A DNA stretch of 64,000 bases from Actinomadura sp. K4S16. GTDB lineage: Bacteria > Actinomycetota > Actinomycetes > Streptosporangiales > Streptosporangiaceae. The stretch lies in assembly GCF_008327685.1 (NCBI RefSeq), contig NZ_BDDE01000013.1, positions 62,001-126,000 on the forward strand. The letters are read 5' to 3'. A program made the translations under genes and the position numbers. Positions 7,043 through 15,507 of the stretch are shown piece by piece (position 1 is the first letter of the stretch; every line of letters begins with the position of its first letter). The notes beneath the pieces were generated by a model, which was given only the letters and a program-made list of their open reading frames with translations, did not search any database and was not told the origin of the DNA.

Positions 7043-8187
7043 TGGACGAGATGACGCTGATCGAGCGCGTTTTCAGCGAGCCGAAGGCCGACCCGAGCGT
7101 CGCGGCAGCGGGCCGGGCCCGGCTCCTGGACCTGGCGAAGGCCGCCGAACCCGCCCCGCGCCGGCGGCCAGGACGGCCGCGCGGCCGCTGGCTGCTCGGG
7201 GCGGGGCTGCTGCCCGTGGCGGCGGCGGCCACCGCGGCGATCGTGGTGGCCGGGGGCACGTCGACGCCGGCTCCCCGTCCCGCGGACCCCTCGGCCCGCA
7301 GGATCCTCCTCGCCGCGGCGACCCGGTCCGCGGCGGTACCCGCGACCGGCCGCTACTTCCGGTTCACCAAGGAGGAAGCGCAAGCGCACACCGTCGGCTC
7401 GAAGGAACGTCCGTACCGGATGCTGAGCCGCAGCGTCGACGACCTGTGGTACTCCACGGAGCCCGGCGCCACCGGTTGGGTCTCCTCCCAGGATCTGGGC
7501 GCCCAGCCCGCGACTCCCGCGGACGCCGCGGCATGGCGTGCCGCGGGAAGCCCGAAGCGGGTCAGGGAGCAGTGCGACGAGGGCAAGATCATCGGATCCA
7601 GGTCCGGCAAGCGGCGATCCGACGGCACCTTCGAAGAGGTCCCGGTCAGGCAGCGGTGCAGCTGGTTCGACGTCCGGCCCGGGCCGAAGACGACCACGCG
7701 GATGCCGGGCGGCGAGGGCATGATGGGGCGGCCGCCCGCCGGTCTGGACATCGCCAAGCTCTCCGACGACCCGGCCACCCTGCGGCGCCAGCTCCTGACC
7801 TGGACCCGCTCAGGCGGCCTCGCCGGCCCGGTGGAGGGCGACTCCGCCCAGTTGTGGGCGGCCGCCGGCATCCTCATCGCCTCCCCCGTCGGCCCCGTGC
7901 GCCCGAACGTGCGCGCGGCCGCATACCGGGTCCTGGCGGACCTCCCGGACGTCCGCTCGCTCGGCCCGGTCACCGACCAGAAGGGGCGGCAGGGCCAGGC
8001 GCTGGCCCGGACGGGCACGGGCGGCGAGGGCGTCGGGCCCGGCACCTACAGGCTCATCATCGATCCGAAGACCGGGTCGCCGTTGGGGACCGACTACCGA
8101 GGGGCCGGTTCCGGGGAGTACTCCCTGGTGCTCAACTACGGGTACACCGACGAAGCCCCGAAGATCCCGAACAGCAACCGCCCCTGA
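7042..8187 (+). CDS. CU044_5270-like membrane protein, ECF sigma partner
   Basis: A 381-residue protein: a cytoplasmic segment of about 45 residues beginning MDEMTLIERVFSEPKADPS, a transmembrane helix near residues 50-72, and a large external domain. The cytoplasmic start with 'P-x-P-S-x-x-x-x-x-x-R-x-x-L' and the position directly after an ECF sigma gene match the actinobacterial CU044_5270 group, regularly found as a sigma partner. Two external cysteines (in REQCDEGK and RQRCSWFD) could form a disulfide. A sensor or anti-sigma role is an inference from gene pairing; no ZAS motif is present. The start overlaps the sigma stop (TGATG). Confidence 0.75.
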   Translation: MDEMTLIERVFSEPKADPSVAAAGRARLLDLAKAAEPAPRRRPGRPRGRWLLGAGLLPVAAAATAAIVVAGGTSTPAPRPADPSARRILLAAATRSAAVPATGRYFRFTKEEAQAHTVGSKERPYRMLSRSVDDLWYSTEPGATGWVSSQDLGAQPATPADAAAWRAAGSPKRVREQCDEGKIIGSRSGKRRSDGTFEEVPVRQRCSWFDVRPGPKTTTRMPGGEGMMGRPPAGLDIAKLSDDPATLRRQLLTWTRSGGLAGPVEGDSAQLWAAAGILIASPVGPVRPNVRAAAYRVLADLPDVRSLGPVTDQKGRQGQALARTGTGGEGVGPGTYRLIIDPKTGSPLGTDYRGAGSGEYSLVLNYGYTDEAPKIPNSNRP

Positions 8188-8287
8188 CCCCGGGCACCTA
8201 GCCTGGCGAAGCCGGAAACGAGGCTGGCCGCAGGCATCGCGCTGGGGTAGCCGCCGGCCGGCCGCAGCACTCGGCGATGGCTCAGAT

Positions 8288-8325
8288 GCCCTGCACCACC
8301 TGGCCGTGTCCAGGTGGTGCAGGGC
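8288..8325. terminator. Bidirectional hairpin terminator
   Basis: A perfect 16-bp stem: GCCCTGCACCACCTGG at 8288-8303 and its complement at 8310-8325, with a six-base loop. It lies after the rightward sigma-partner gene and before the end of the leftward nhaA gene. There is no U-tract, as is usual in actinobacteria. Confidence 0.8.
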
Positions 8326-8386
8326 CGAGGTGCAAGCAGCTCAGGTGGCCGAATGCGCGGAGGTCTCGTGAGCAAGACGTGCTTCG

Positions 8387-8557
8387 ATGATCGAGCTGCG
8401 GCGCGACACGGTCGATACGGCGCCGGTGGTCGAACTTGGACAAGGTGTGCTGCAACTCCTCCGTGAGACCCTTCAGCCCGCCCCCGAGGGAACGTGGTGG
8501 TTCTACGGCGTGCAAGGCGGCCGTCAGACCATCCCCATGCGGCACACGGAGCGCTGA
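8387..8557 (+). CDS. Doubtful small ORF or gene remnant
   Basis: The 300 bases between the terminator and nhaA hold one frame that reads reasonably: 56 residues from ATG 8387, including VVELGQGVLQLLRETL and GTWWFYGVQGG. Third-position GC is lower than in neighbouring genes and there is no ribosome site. A GTG at 8368 with a good GGAGG opens a different 32-codon frame, which may mean a frameshifted remnant. I do not recognise either product. Confidence 0.25.
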   Translation: MIELRRDTVDTAPVVELGQGVLQLLRETLQPAPEGTWWFYGVQGGRQTIPMRHTER

Positions 8558-8612
8558 ACTCGTTTGCGGGTCGTCTCGTCCGCCGTCGGAGCCGCCTCTG
8601 CTCATGCGGGTG

Positions 8613-10508
8613 CTAGGAGTTGACCGCCGCGCGCTTGCGGGCGCTTCGGACCGCAGCGGAGAGGGTGGCGATGTCGTAGGCGCCGACGTGGCGCCGTCCG
8701 TTGACGAAGAACGTCGGGGTTCCGGAGACGCCGCTCAGGTCGGCCGAGTCGACGTCTTCGGCGATCCGTCCGGCACCGGTGTGGCGGCGCAGGTCGGCAC
8801 GGAAGCGCTCGACGTCGAGTCCGATCTCGCCGGCGTAGCGGACCAGGTCCCGGGGTCTCAGCGCGTCCTGGCGGTCGAGCAGCAGGTCGTGCATCTCCCA
8901 GAACCGGCCCTGCGCGGCGGCCGCCTCGGCGGCCTCGGCCGCGAGCTGCGCCTGGGGATGGATGTCGTTGAGCGGCAGGTGGCGCCACACATACCGGACG
9001 TCGCCATGGTCGGCGAGCAGTTCCCGGACGACGGCCTCCGCCCGCCCGCAGTACGGGCATTCGAAGTCGCCGTACTCCACCACGGTGACCGGCGCCTTCG
9101 CGGGACCGCGGACATGGTCGCGCTCCGGCTCGACCGGTGCGGCCAGGTCGATGATGCTCTCCGCCGTCCCGAGCAGCGCGCGCAACCGCCTGCGCGGCGG
9201 CAGCAGCGCGGTCGCGCGGACGACGCCCCAGGTCACGACCGTGGCGCCCAGCGCCGCGGACAGCACACCGATCTTGGCCTCCTCCAGCCGCGCACCGGTG
9301 AAGGAGAGCGTCGCGATCAACAGGGCCACGGTGAAGCCGATACCGGCGATCGCGCCGCCGCCGCCGACCGCGGCCCACCCGACCGGCGGACGCAACCGGC
9401 CCCGGCTCAGCTTGGTCACCAGCCATGAGGACCCGAGGATCCCGAGCGGCTTCCCGGCCACGTAGCCGACCACGATGCCGAGCGTCACCGGCGAGGTGAA
9501 GGCGCGGCCGAGGAACCCGGCAGTGATCGTGACGCCCGCGTTGGCCAGCGCGAACAGCGGCACGACCACGTAGCTCGCCCACGGGTGGATCAGCAGCTGG
9601 AGCCGCTCGTTGGGGGAGATCGCCGCGGCCACCCCCGTCCGGGCCGACCGGGCGAACTCCGGGGTGGGCTGCTCCCGGAACAGCCTGAAGACCTCCGTGG
9701 CGCGTTCCAGGTCGTCGCGCGCCGCCGGATGGGCGTACGTCAGCAGTCCCATGACCAGGCCGACGACCACCGGCTCCACCCCGGCGGACTGGACCGCCGC
9801 CCACGCGGCGACGCCCAGCACGACGTACACCGGTACCTGCCGGACCCCGAGGGCGCGCACCAGCACGGTCACCGCGAAGATGCCGACCGCCAGCAGCAGC
9901 GGCGGCGCCGCGACCTCGCCGCTGTAGACGACCGCGATCACCACGAGCGCGATGACGTCGTCCACGACGGTGGCCGTCAGCAGGTAGGTGCGCAGCCGTG
10001 CGGGGAAGGTCCGTCCGACCAGCGCGAGCACGCCCAGCGCGAACGCGGTGTCGGTCGACATCGCGATGCCCCAGCCGTGGGCTGCCGGACCGCCGGCGTT
10101 GAAGGCGAGGTAGATGGCCACCGGCACGACCATCCCGCCGACACCGGCGGCCAGCGGCAGCGCGAACCGCCGCCGGTCGCGGAGCTCTCCCATGTCGAAC
10201 TCGCGGCGCGCCTCCAGCCCGACCACGAAGAAGAACACCGTCATCAGGCCGCTGTTGACCCACGTCCGCAGATCCTGCGAGAGACCGGCGCCGCCGATCC
10301 GGATGGACGCCCGCGTCTCCCACACCCGCGCGTAGGAGGACGCGTCCGCGTTCGCCCAGACCAGTGCGGCGAGCGTCGCGGCCAGCAGGACCACGGCGCC
10401 GCCCGTCTCGGTGCGCATGAACTCCCGCAGCGGGGTCTGCAGGTTGCGCGCCCATGCGGTCCGGTCGGCGAACGATCCGGAGGGCGGGCCCGCTCGTCGC
10501 TCCGTCAT
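8613..10508 (-). CDS. nhaA: NhaA Na+/H+ antiporter fused to a DsbA-like thioredoxin
   Basis: A 631-residue fusion. Residues about 25-430 are an NhaA antiporter with some 11-12 membrane helices, including [15 protein letters not shown] and the ion-binding aspartate pair in [10 protein letters not shown] (Asp183, Asp184). Residues about 450-625 are a DsbA-type thioredoxin domain with [13 protein letters not shown] (active-site Cys484 and Cys487) and the cis-proline loop [13 protein letters not shown]. NhaA exchanges sodium for protons across the membrane; the added domain would act in thiol chemistry, possibly redox control. NhaA-DsbA fusions are known in actinobacteria, but what they do is not. 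It ends a four-gene leftward cluster, 10 bases after the DUF6510 gene. Confidence 0.92.
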   Translation of the reverse strand: MTERRAGPPSGSFADRTAWARNLQTPLREFMRTETGGAVVLLAATLAALVWANADASSYARVWETRASIRIGGAGLSQDLRTWVNSGLMTVFFFVVGLEARREFDMGELRDRRRFALPLAAGVGGMVVPVAIYLAFNAGGPAAHGWGIAMSTDTAFALGVLALVGRTFPARLRTYLLTATVVDDVIALVVIAVVYSGEVAAPPLLLAVGIFAVTVLVRALGVRQVPVYVVLGVAAWAAVQSAGVEPVVVGLVMGLLTYAHPAARDDLERATEVFRLFREQPTPEFARSARTGVAAAISPNERLQLLIHPWASYVVVPLFALANAGVTITAGFLGRAFTSPVTLGIVVGYVAGKPLGILGSSWLVTKLSRGRLRPPVGWAAVGGGGAIAGIGFTVALLIATLSFTGARLEEAKIGVLSAALGATVVTWGVVRATALLPPRRRLRALLGTAESIIDLAAPVEPERDHVRGPAKAPVTVVEYGDFECPYCGRAEAVVRELLADHGDVRYVWRHLPLNDIHPQAQLAAEAAEAAAAQGRFWEMHDLLLDRQDALRPRDLVRYAGEIGLDVERFRADLRRHTGAGRIAEDVDSADLSGVSGTPTFFVNGRRHVGAYDIATLSAAVRSARKRAAVNS

Positions 10509-10518
10509 CGCCGGACGC

Positions 10519-10833
10519 TCACGAGCGCCCCTCGCCCGCGTCCGGCAGCCGGACGTGCAGGGAGACGGTTCCGGTCAGGTCGATCCAGGCCGAGTCCGGC
10601 GTCCGGACGAAGCGCACGAGGACGTGGTCGCATCCGGGACACCGGGCGACCAGGCCGGGCGCCCGGTCGTACACCCGCAGCTCGGCGATCGGGCCGGTGC
10701 GCCCGCAGTTGACGCAGCGGCAGGTGGCCGCCGTGACGTCCACGGCGAACAGCTCGCCCAGCGGACCGGCCAGCACGTTGCCGTCCACATGATCCGCGGG
10801 ACGCCGGTCCGGTTCTCCATGGGGCGCGTTCAT
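10519..10833 (-). CDS. DUF6510 zinc-ribbon protein
   Basis: A 104-residue protein with two CxxC knuckles, C-R-C-V-N-C and A-R-C-P-G-C, about 29 residues apart, forming a zinc ribbon. The opening '[19 protein letters not shown]' and the ribbon match the actinobacterial DUF6510 group. That group is typically found with a ferredoxin-reductase-like protein and a sulfite-oxidase-like enzyme, exactly the neighbours here. ATG at 10833 follows GGAGGC about nine bases upstream. Its role is unknown; a small accessory or electron-transfer scaffold is a guess. Confidence 0.78.
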   Translation of the reverse strand: MNAPHGEPDRRPADHVDGNVLAGPLGELFAVDVTAATCRCVNCGRTGPIAELRVYDRAPGLVARCPGCDHVLVRFVRTPDSAWIDLTGTVSLHVRLPDAGEGRS

Positions 10834-10849
10834 CTCGATCAGCCTCCGC

Positions 10850-11560
10850 TCAGCCGAACCGTTCGGTCTTGATCCGCCGCGGGTCGTGACCGCGGGCGAG
10901 CAGCATGTCGGCCGCCGCCTCCACGAACCCTGTCGGCCCGCAGACGAAGCAGTCATGGTCCGGCGGGCCGTCGCCGAGATCGGCCGGCATCAGCCGACCG
11001 GGCGGGCGGGCCCAGCCCTCGGGCGCCACCCGGGTGTAGACGTGCGTGACGTCCAGGCCGGGCTCGGGACGCCGCAGCTCGTCGGCGTAGAACACGTCTT
11101 CGGGCGTGCGCGTGGAGTACACCAGCCGGAACCGCGCTCCACTCCCGGCCAGGCGGCGGGCACGGACCATGGCCATCAGCGGCGCGATGCCGGAACCGCC
11201 CGCGATGAGCAGGACGTCCCGTCCCGACTCGGGCCGCCACACGAACCAGCCGCCCACCGGACCCCGCATCTCAACGGGATCCCCGACTGCAAGCCCGTCG
11301 ATGAGATACGGGGAGACCTCACCGTCCGGGACCCGCTGCACGGTGAGCTCGACCCGGTCAGGCGCGGAGAGCGAGTAGCTGCGCTGCGCGGCATAGCCGT
11401 CCTCGGCGGTCAGCCGCACGTCGACATGCTGACCGGCCAGGTGCCCCGGCCAGTCCGGCACATCGAAGACCAGCGTGCGGGCCGTGCTCGTCTCCGGGCG
11501 CGTCTCGGCCAGCCGCGCCACGCGCCACGCTAGTCGCCCTGGTACCGCTGCTCGCGCCAT
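10850..11560 (-). CDS. FAD/NAD(P)H-binding ferredoxin-reductase-like oxidoreductase
   Basis: A 236-residue flavoprotein reductase. The FAD-binding barrel includes GQHVDVRLTAEDGYAAQRSY then SLSAPD, the R-x-Y-S flavin motif. The NAD(P) domain has LLIAGGSGIAPLMAM and ends in FVCGPTGFVEAAAD. There is no [2Fe-2S] domain, so it needs a separate acceptor. Next to it is a molybdopterin enzyme of the sulfite-oxidase fold, to which it may pass electrons, as in other flavin-reductase/Mo pairs. ATG 11560 overlaps the upstream gene by 31 bases. No later start fits the fold. Confidence 0.85.
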   Translation of the reverse strand: MARAAVPGRLAWRVARLAETRPETSTARTLVFDVPDWPGHLAGQHVDVRLTAEDGYAAQRSYSLSAPDRVELTVQRVPDGEVSPYLIDGLAVGDPVEMRGPVGGWFVWRPESGRDVLLIAGGSGIAPLMAMVRARRLAGSGARFRLVYSTRTPEDVFYADELRRPEPGLDVTHVYTRVAPEGWARPPGRLMPADLGDGPPDHDCFVCGPTGFVEAAADMLLARGHDPRRIKTERFG

Positions 11561-12129
11561 GGGTCCCCATAGTCGTGATAGCCGGCGGTCTCCCAGAAGC
11601 CCGGCTCGTTCTCGGTCAGCAGGTCGATGCCGCGCAACCACTTGGCCGACTTCCAGAAGTACAGGTGCGGCACCAGAAGCCGCACCGGCCCCCCGTGCTC
11701 CGGCTCCAGCTCCTCACCGTCATAGCGGTAGACGACCCATGCCTGGCCGTCGAGCAGATCCTCGAGCGGCAGGTTGGTGGTGTACCCGCCATAGGAGGAC
11801 ACGAGCGCGAAATCGGCCGTGGTCTCCACGTCGTCGAGCAGGACGTCCAGCGACACCCCCTGCCAGTCCGTGCCGAGCTTGGACCACTTGGTGACGCAGT
11901 GGATGTCCACCCTCGGCGTCTCGAACGGCAGGTCCAGCAGCTCCTCCCACGTCCACCGGTGTTGCTGCCCGGTCTCCGTGGTCACCGTGAGCTCCCACTC
12001 CCCAGCCGGGATCCGCGGGGTCGGACCGGCCGACAGCACGGGAAAATCCTCGGTCAGGTACTGCCCCGGCGGCAACTGGACCTTAGAATCCCGCCGCCGC
12101 CCATGGAACCCGGGCGAAACGATCCCCAT
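11530..12129 (-). CDS. Sulfite-oxidase-like molybdopterin oxidoreductase
   Basis: A 199-residue enzyme with the SUOX/MsrP catalytic fold. The molybdenum-ligand cysteine is in VDIHCVTKWSKLG; GTDWQGVSLDVLLDD and a PVRLLVPHLYFWKSAKWL segment complete the cofactor pocket. It lacks a signal peptide, a heme domain and a dimerisation domain, so it is a small cytoplasmic relative. The substrate is unknown; related enzymes reduce or oxidise S- or N-oxides. The ATG at 12129 has AGGAGG five bases upstream. It heads a leftward operon with the flavin reductase, DUF6510 protein and NhaA-DsbA. Confidence 0.85.
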   Translation of the reverse strand: MGIVSPGFHGRRRDSKVQLPPGQYLTEDFPVLSAGPTPRIPAGEWELTVTTETGQQHRWTWEELLDLPFETPRVDIHCVTKWSKLGTDWQGVSLDVLLDDVETTADFALVSSYGGYTTNLPLEDLLDGQAWVVYRYDGEELEPEHGGPVRLLVPHLYFWKSAKWLRGIDLLTENEPGFWETAGYHDYGDPWREQRYQGD

Positions 12130-12404
12130 CACAGCCTCCTCTCATCAGGCCGAACGGCCCCCGTCCCTCGGGCCCTACCTTCCCAATCCCACCAACCCCG
12201 ATGCGATTCCCCTCGCACTCCCCCTCGCCCCCGCCACCCCACCCGACTCAACCTCCAGCCAGCCTGACAGGACGCTTCCGGCGGGGCACCGCCCGCCCGT
12301 GATCTCCTTCGCCCGGGAGCCCCCTCCGGCTCGCAGGGCCCGTGGGACGCAGCCCCCAGCTACAAGCTCGCTCAGCCGGATTTCCGTGGGAGCCCCGTGG
12401 GAGC

Positions 12405-12704
12405 ATGACGACTGTGATCACCTACCGTGTCCTGCGGTTCGACGAGGTCGTGGCGCGAGGCGGCCACGGAATCGACATCTCATGGATCTGGGAGCTGGAT
12501 CGCGACCTGATCCCGATGCTCTGGCACCTGTTGGCATACGCCGACACGATGTTCAACAGCTCCCAGGCAGCCTCACTGCTCACTGAGCTTGACCGCTTGC
12601 CTGTGAGCAGTGCCTTGGTCCCCGCCGTGCGGGACGACCTCAAGCGCCTGTGCGAGATCACCAGCCGGCACGGACACAGCCAACTCTGGTTCTTCGGAGA
12701 CTGA
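12405..12704 (+). CDS. Hypothetical protein
   Basis: A 99-residue soluble, helix-rich protein with no family I recognise. It starts MTTVITYRVLRFDE, contains WIWELDRDLIPMLWHLLAYA and ends HGHSQLWFFGD. Upstream in-frame starts exist at 12342, but the segment before 12405 looks non-coding. It stands alone between two leftward genes. Confidence 0.5.
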   Translation: MTTVITYRVLRFDEVVARGGHGIDISWIWELDRDLIPMLWHLLAYADTMFNSSQAASLLTELDRLPVSSALVPAVRDDLKRLCEITSRHGHSQLWFFGD

Positions 12705-12870
12705 GAGGGTCGGCGGGCCGCCACAGCGAGCAGACGGGACGAGGCCGGCAACCCGCCACGATGCGCATCCCGGCGCGATGCGCATCCCGGCGCGGCGACC
12801 GGTGACCGCCGCCCATGCCCGGAGCTGGGGTCCCTCCGGCTCAGGTGGCCGAGTGGGCTGGGCCGAACTG

Positions 12871-13389
12871 TCAGTCCGCGTTGCCAAGGACGCCGCGGGC
12901 CTGGACACGGAACTCACTGACTGCCTGGTAGAGCCGTCGCTCTTGCGCTGCGGCGGTGGCGGAGTGTTGCGCTCTCTCGCCGGTGTCTCCCGCGTGGGCA
13001 TCCTTCACCATGCGCTGCATGACCTCGGAGAGGCCGCTGGACTCCTTTGCGATTCGGTCGATTGCTTCGACGATGGAGGGCGGGCCTTCAAGGATGACGA
13101 CTTCCGCTGCGCGGTGGACATCGCGGGCCCGAGCGATGAAGTGCTGCACTGTCCCGTCCAGTTCAGGCAGGTCGAGAGAAGGCCCCCGCAGAACGCTGAG
13201 GATCGCGTCCATGGCGATATCGCGGTCATGGAGAACACTGAGGTAGGCGGCATAGGCGTCGCGTCGATGCTGACGGCGCCACTGGACGTGTTGTGTTCGT
13301 GCTTGCGCCCTGCCGTTCACGACAGCCGCACCCAGCGTGCCGAGGGAGCCAACGGCGGTACCGAGTAGGGCGGCAAGACCTGCGTCCAT
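12871..13389 (-). CDS. Hypothetical protein with N-terminal membrane segment
   Basis: A 172-residue protein. Residues 3-24 (AGLAALLGTAVGSLGTLGAA) form a glycine-rich membrane segment. Then comes a basic part with HVQWRRQHRRDAYAAYL and a long helical, probably coiled, region. Many actinomycetes encode proteins with this start and the 'QWRRQxRRDAYAA' motif, of unknown function and often in accessory regions. ATG 13389 is chosen over the in-frame GTG at 13395; neither has a strong ribosome site. Confidence 0.6.
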   Translation of the reverse strand: MDAGLAALLGTAVGSLGTLGAAVVNGRAQARTQHVQWRRQHRRDAYAAYLSVLHDRDIAMDAILSVLRGPSLDLPELDGTVQHFIARARDVHRAAEVVILEGPPSIVEAIDRIAKESSGLSEVMQRMVKDAHAGDTGERAQHSATAAAQERRLYQAVSEFRVQARGVLGNAD

Positions 13390-13484
13390 GGCCACATTGT
13401 GGCGTCACGAGCTTGAGGTTCGTGAGACCCACATCCTGGGCGGCGGCGCGCACTCCCACGGAGAGCGGACGGAGCGGACCGGCT

Positions 13485-13600
13485 CCGGCGTTCCGGGCGA
13501 CCGAGGTCGCCGAACGCGCCTGGCACAGCGCAAGGTTCTGATGCGGGTCTACGCCATGCCGACCGGGCAGATCAGCGATGCGCTCGACGACGGGGCTCCG
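13485..13600 (+). pseudogene. Tyrosine recombinase (integrase) C-terminal remnant
   Basis: Two frames together give the tail of an actinobacterial integrase. One reads ATEVAERAWHS (13497-13529). After a frameshift the other reads VLMRVYAMPTGQISDALDDG (13535-13594). In intact enzymes the same region reads about 'ATEVAERAGHSV.VLMRVYAKC.DGQ...NRRI.DALD', with the catalytic histidine in GHS and the tyrosine in RVYA. Here glycine has become tryptophan, the frame is broken and about ten residues after RVYA are lost. It lies 190 bases beyond the 3' end of tRNA-Tyr, the usual place for an integrase of an element inserted there. Confidence 0.65.
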
Positions 13601-13737
13601 GTTCGCTCCGGAGCCCCTTCGGCGTTCCCGGGCGACCTGCGCGAATGCGCTCGGAGTCGTTCCGCGTATATTCCGGACCGATGACATCCGAGTACACCCG
13701 GTGGCGCCTTGCCGCGCGTGGGGATCTTGGAGACGAG

Positions 13738-13776
13738 AACAGCCCCTGACCGCGTTGATGCTGGTCAGAGGCTGTT
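13738..13776 (-). terminator. Terminator after tRNA-Tyr
   Basis: Arms 13738-13751 and 13763-13776 pair at 13 of 14 positions, with an 11-base loop. It lies just beyond the 3' end of the leftward tRNA. Confidence 0.7.
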
Positions 13777-13786
13777 TCGCTTGGTG

Positions 13787-13868
13787 TGGCGGGTGCAGGG
13801 TTCGAACCTGCGTAGGCTAAGCCGACGGATTTACAGTCCGCTCCCATTGGCCACTCGGGCAACCCGCC
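13787..13868 (-). tRNA. tRNA-Tyr (GTA)
   Basis: An 82-base class II tRNA. The acceptor stem GGCGGGT pairs with ACCCGCC, followed by discriminator A. The anticodon GTA lies at 13832-13834 (reverse strand) within ACTGTAAATC. The T-loop reads GGTTCGAACC, and the long variable arm expected of tRNA-Tyr is present. CCA is not encoded. The 3' half faces an integrase remnant, marking it as a likely past integration site. Confidence 0.95.
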
Positions 13869-13992
13869 GTGGTGTTTCGCTGGAAAGGATAGCGGACCAT
13901 CGGGGTGGGTGTGACATCGAGGCGGGGCGTGCGGGGGTGGGGAGTCGATACGCTCTGTGGATCAATGATGCTGCTGAGGGGATGTGTGGGCG

Positions 13993-14481
13993 ATGGCCGA
14001 CTCGTCGTTTGACATCGTGTCGAAGCTCGACCGGCAGGAGGTCGACAACGCGCTGAACCAGGCCGCCAAGGAGGTGGCGAACCGGTTCGACTTCCGGAAC
14101 GTGGACGCGGGGATCAAGTGGTCCGGGGAGACGATCGAGATCCAGGCGAACACCGAGGAGCGGGCGAACGCCGTGTTGGACGTGCTGAAGGACAAGCTCG
14201 TCAAGCGGGGGATCTCGCTGAAGGCGATCGATCCGGGTGAGCCGAAGCTGTCCGGCAAGGTGTACAAGCTGGGCGTGGGGCTGAAGGAGGGCATCGCCCA
14301 GGAGGACGCCAAGAAGATCGGGAAGATCATCCGGGAAGAGGGGCCGAAGGGCGTGAAGGCCCAGGTCCAGGGGGACGAGCTGCGGGTCACCTCGAAGAAG
14401 AGGGACGACCTCCAGCAGGTCATCTCCCTGTTGAAGGGCAAGGAACTGGATGTCGCCCTGCAGTTCGTGAACTACCGGTAG
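13993..14481 (+). CDS. yajQ: YajQ-family nucleotide-binding protein
   Basis: A 162-residue protein matching YajQ over its full length: [24 protein letters not shown], then two ferredoxin-like halves with [20 protein letters not shown] and the ending ALQFVNYR. YajQ proteins bind cyclic di-GMP or nucleotides; a regulatory role is known in a few bacteria. ATG 13993 is preferred to GTG 13984, based on family length and the GAGGGGA spacing. Confidence 0.93.
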   Translation: MADSSFDIVSKLDRQEVDNALNQAAKEVANRFDFRNVDAGIKWSGETIEIQANTEERANAVLDVLKDKLVKRGISLKAIDPGEPKLSGKVYKLGVGLKEGIAQEDAKKIGKIIREEGPKGVKAQVQGDELRVTSKKRDDLQQVISLLKGKELDVALQFVNYR

Positions 14482-14490
14482 GACGAAGGG

Positions 14491-14533
14491 GAGCGCGCCG
14501 GCCCCATCCCCCGCAGAAGTGGCCGGCGCGCTC
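14491..14533 (+). terminator. Terminator after yajQ
   Basis: A perfect 13-bp stem, GAGCGCGCCGGCC (14491-14503) and its complement (14521-14533), with a 17-base loop, followed by TTGTGTCTT. It separates yajQ from the convergent htpX. Confidence 0.85.
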
Positions 14534-14576
14534 TTGTGTCTTATGACGCGGCCGCGTCCCGAGTGGTTCGGTCGAA

Positions 14577-15431
14577 TCAGCGGCGGCCGGCCATGCGTTC
14601 CAGGCGGGCGATGCGGTCGGCGGTCGGGGGGTGGGTGGAGAAGAGCTTGCCGATGCCGGCGCCCTGGAAGGGGTTGGCGATCATCAGGGAGCTGGTGGTG
14701 GCGAGCTCGGGGTCCTGCGGGAGCGGCAGGGCTCGGGTGCCCGCGTCGATCTTGCGGAGGGCCGAGGCGAGGGCCAGCGGGTCGCCGGTGAGGCGGGCGC
14801 CGGCGGCGTCGGCGGAGTACTCGCGGGTGCGGCTGATCGCCATCTGGACGACGGCGGCGGCGACCGGGCCGAGGACGAGCATCAGGAGCGCGCCCAGGAT
14901 GCCGGGGCCGTCGTCGTCCTCGGAGCGCCCGATCGGCAGGAAGATCGCCAGATGGGACAGGTACGTGATGACCGTGGCGATGGCGGCGGCCACGGAGGAG
15001 ATGAGGATGTCCCGGTTGTAGACGTGGGACAGCTCGTGGCCGAGGACGGCGCGCAGTTCCCGCTCGTCCAGCATCTGGAGGATGCCGCGGGTGCAGCAGA
15101 CGGCGGCGTTGCGCGGGTTGCGTCCGGTGGCGAACGCGTTGGGCTGGCGGGTCTCCGAGACGTACAGGCGCGGCATGGGCTGGCGGGCGGAGGTCGACAG
15201 CTCCCGGACGAGCCGGTAGAGCACCGGCGCCTCGACCTCGCCGACCGGGTGGGCCAGCATCGAGCGCAGCGCGATGCGGTCGCTGAAGAAGTACGCGACA
15301 CCGTTGGTTCCGAGGGCTATGACCAGCGCGATCGCCAGGCCGGTGCTGCCGCCGAACGCCCAGCCGGCGACCAGCATCAACGCCGACAGTGCGGCGATCA
15401 GTGCTGCCGTCTTGACGCCGTTGAACTGCAC
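14577..15431 (-). CDS. htpX: HtpX-like M48 membrane zinc protease
   Basis: A 284-residue protease with two N-terminal membrane helices (residues 7-47). The zinc site is H-E-L-S-H (132-136) in [14 protein letters not shown], followed by two more helices around 145-200 and the third zinc ligand in [14 protein letters not shown]. HtpX degrades misfolded membrane proteins in heat and envelope stress. The GTG start has GGGGAGG eight bases upstream. It follows the nuoN-like gene on the same strand, but 76 bases apart, so cotranscription is possible though not certain. Confidence 0.93.
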   Translation of the reverse strand: MQFNGVKTAALIAALSALMLVAGWAFGGSTGLAIALVIALGTNGVAYFFSDRIALRSMLAHPVGEVEAPVLYRLVRELSTSARQPMPRLYVSETRQPNAFATGRNPRNAAVCCTRGILQMLDERELRAVLGHELSHVYNRDILISSVAAAIATVITYLSHLAIFLPIGRSEDDDGPGILGALLMLVLGPVAAAVVQMAISRTREYSADAAGARLTGDPLALASALRKIDAGTRALPLPQDPELATTSSLMIANPFQGAGIGKLFSTHPPTADRIARLERMAGRR

Positions 15432-15507
15432 CTGCGTCGCCTCCCCGTCGGTCCTGCCATGAACATCAACGGTTTGACCTGGGCGAACGTTCCCAAACGT
15501 GGACGGG

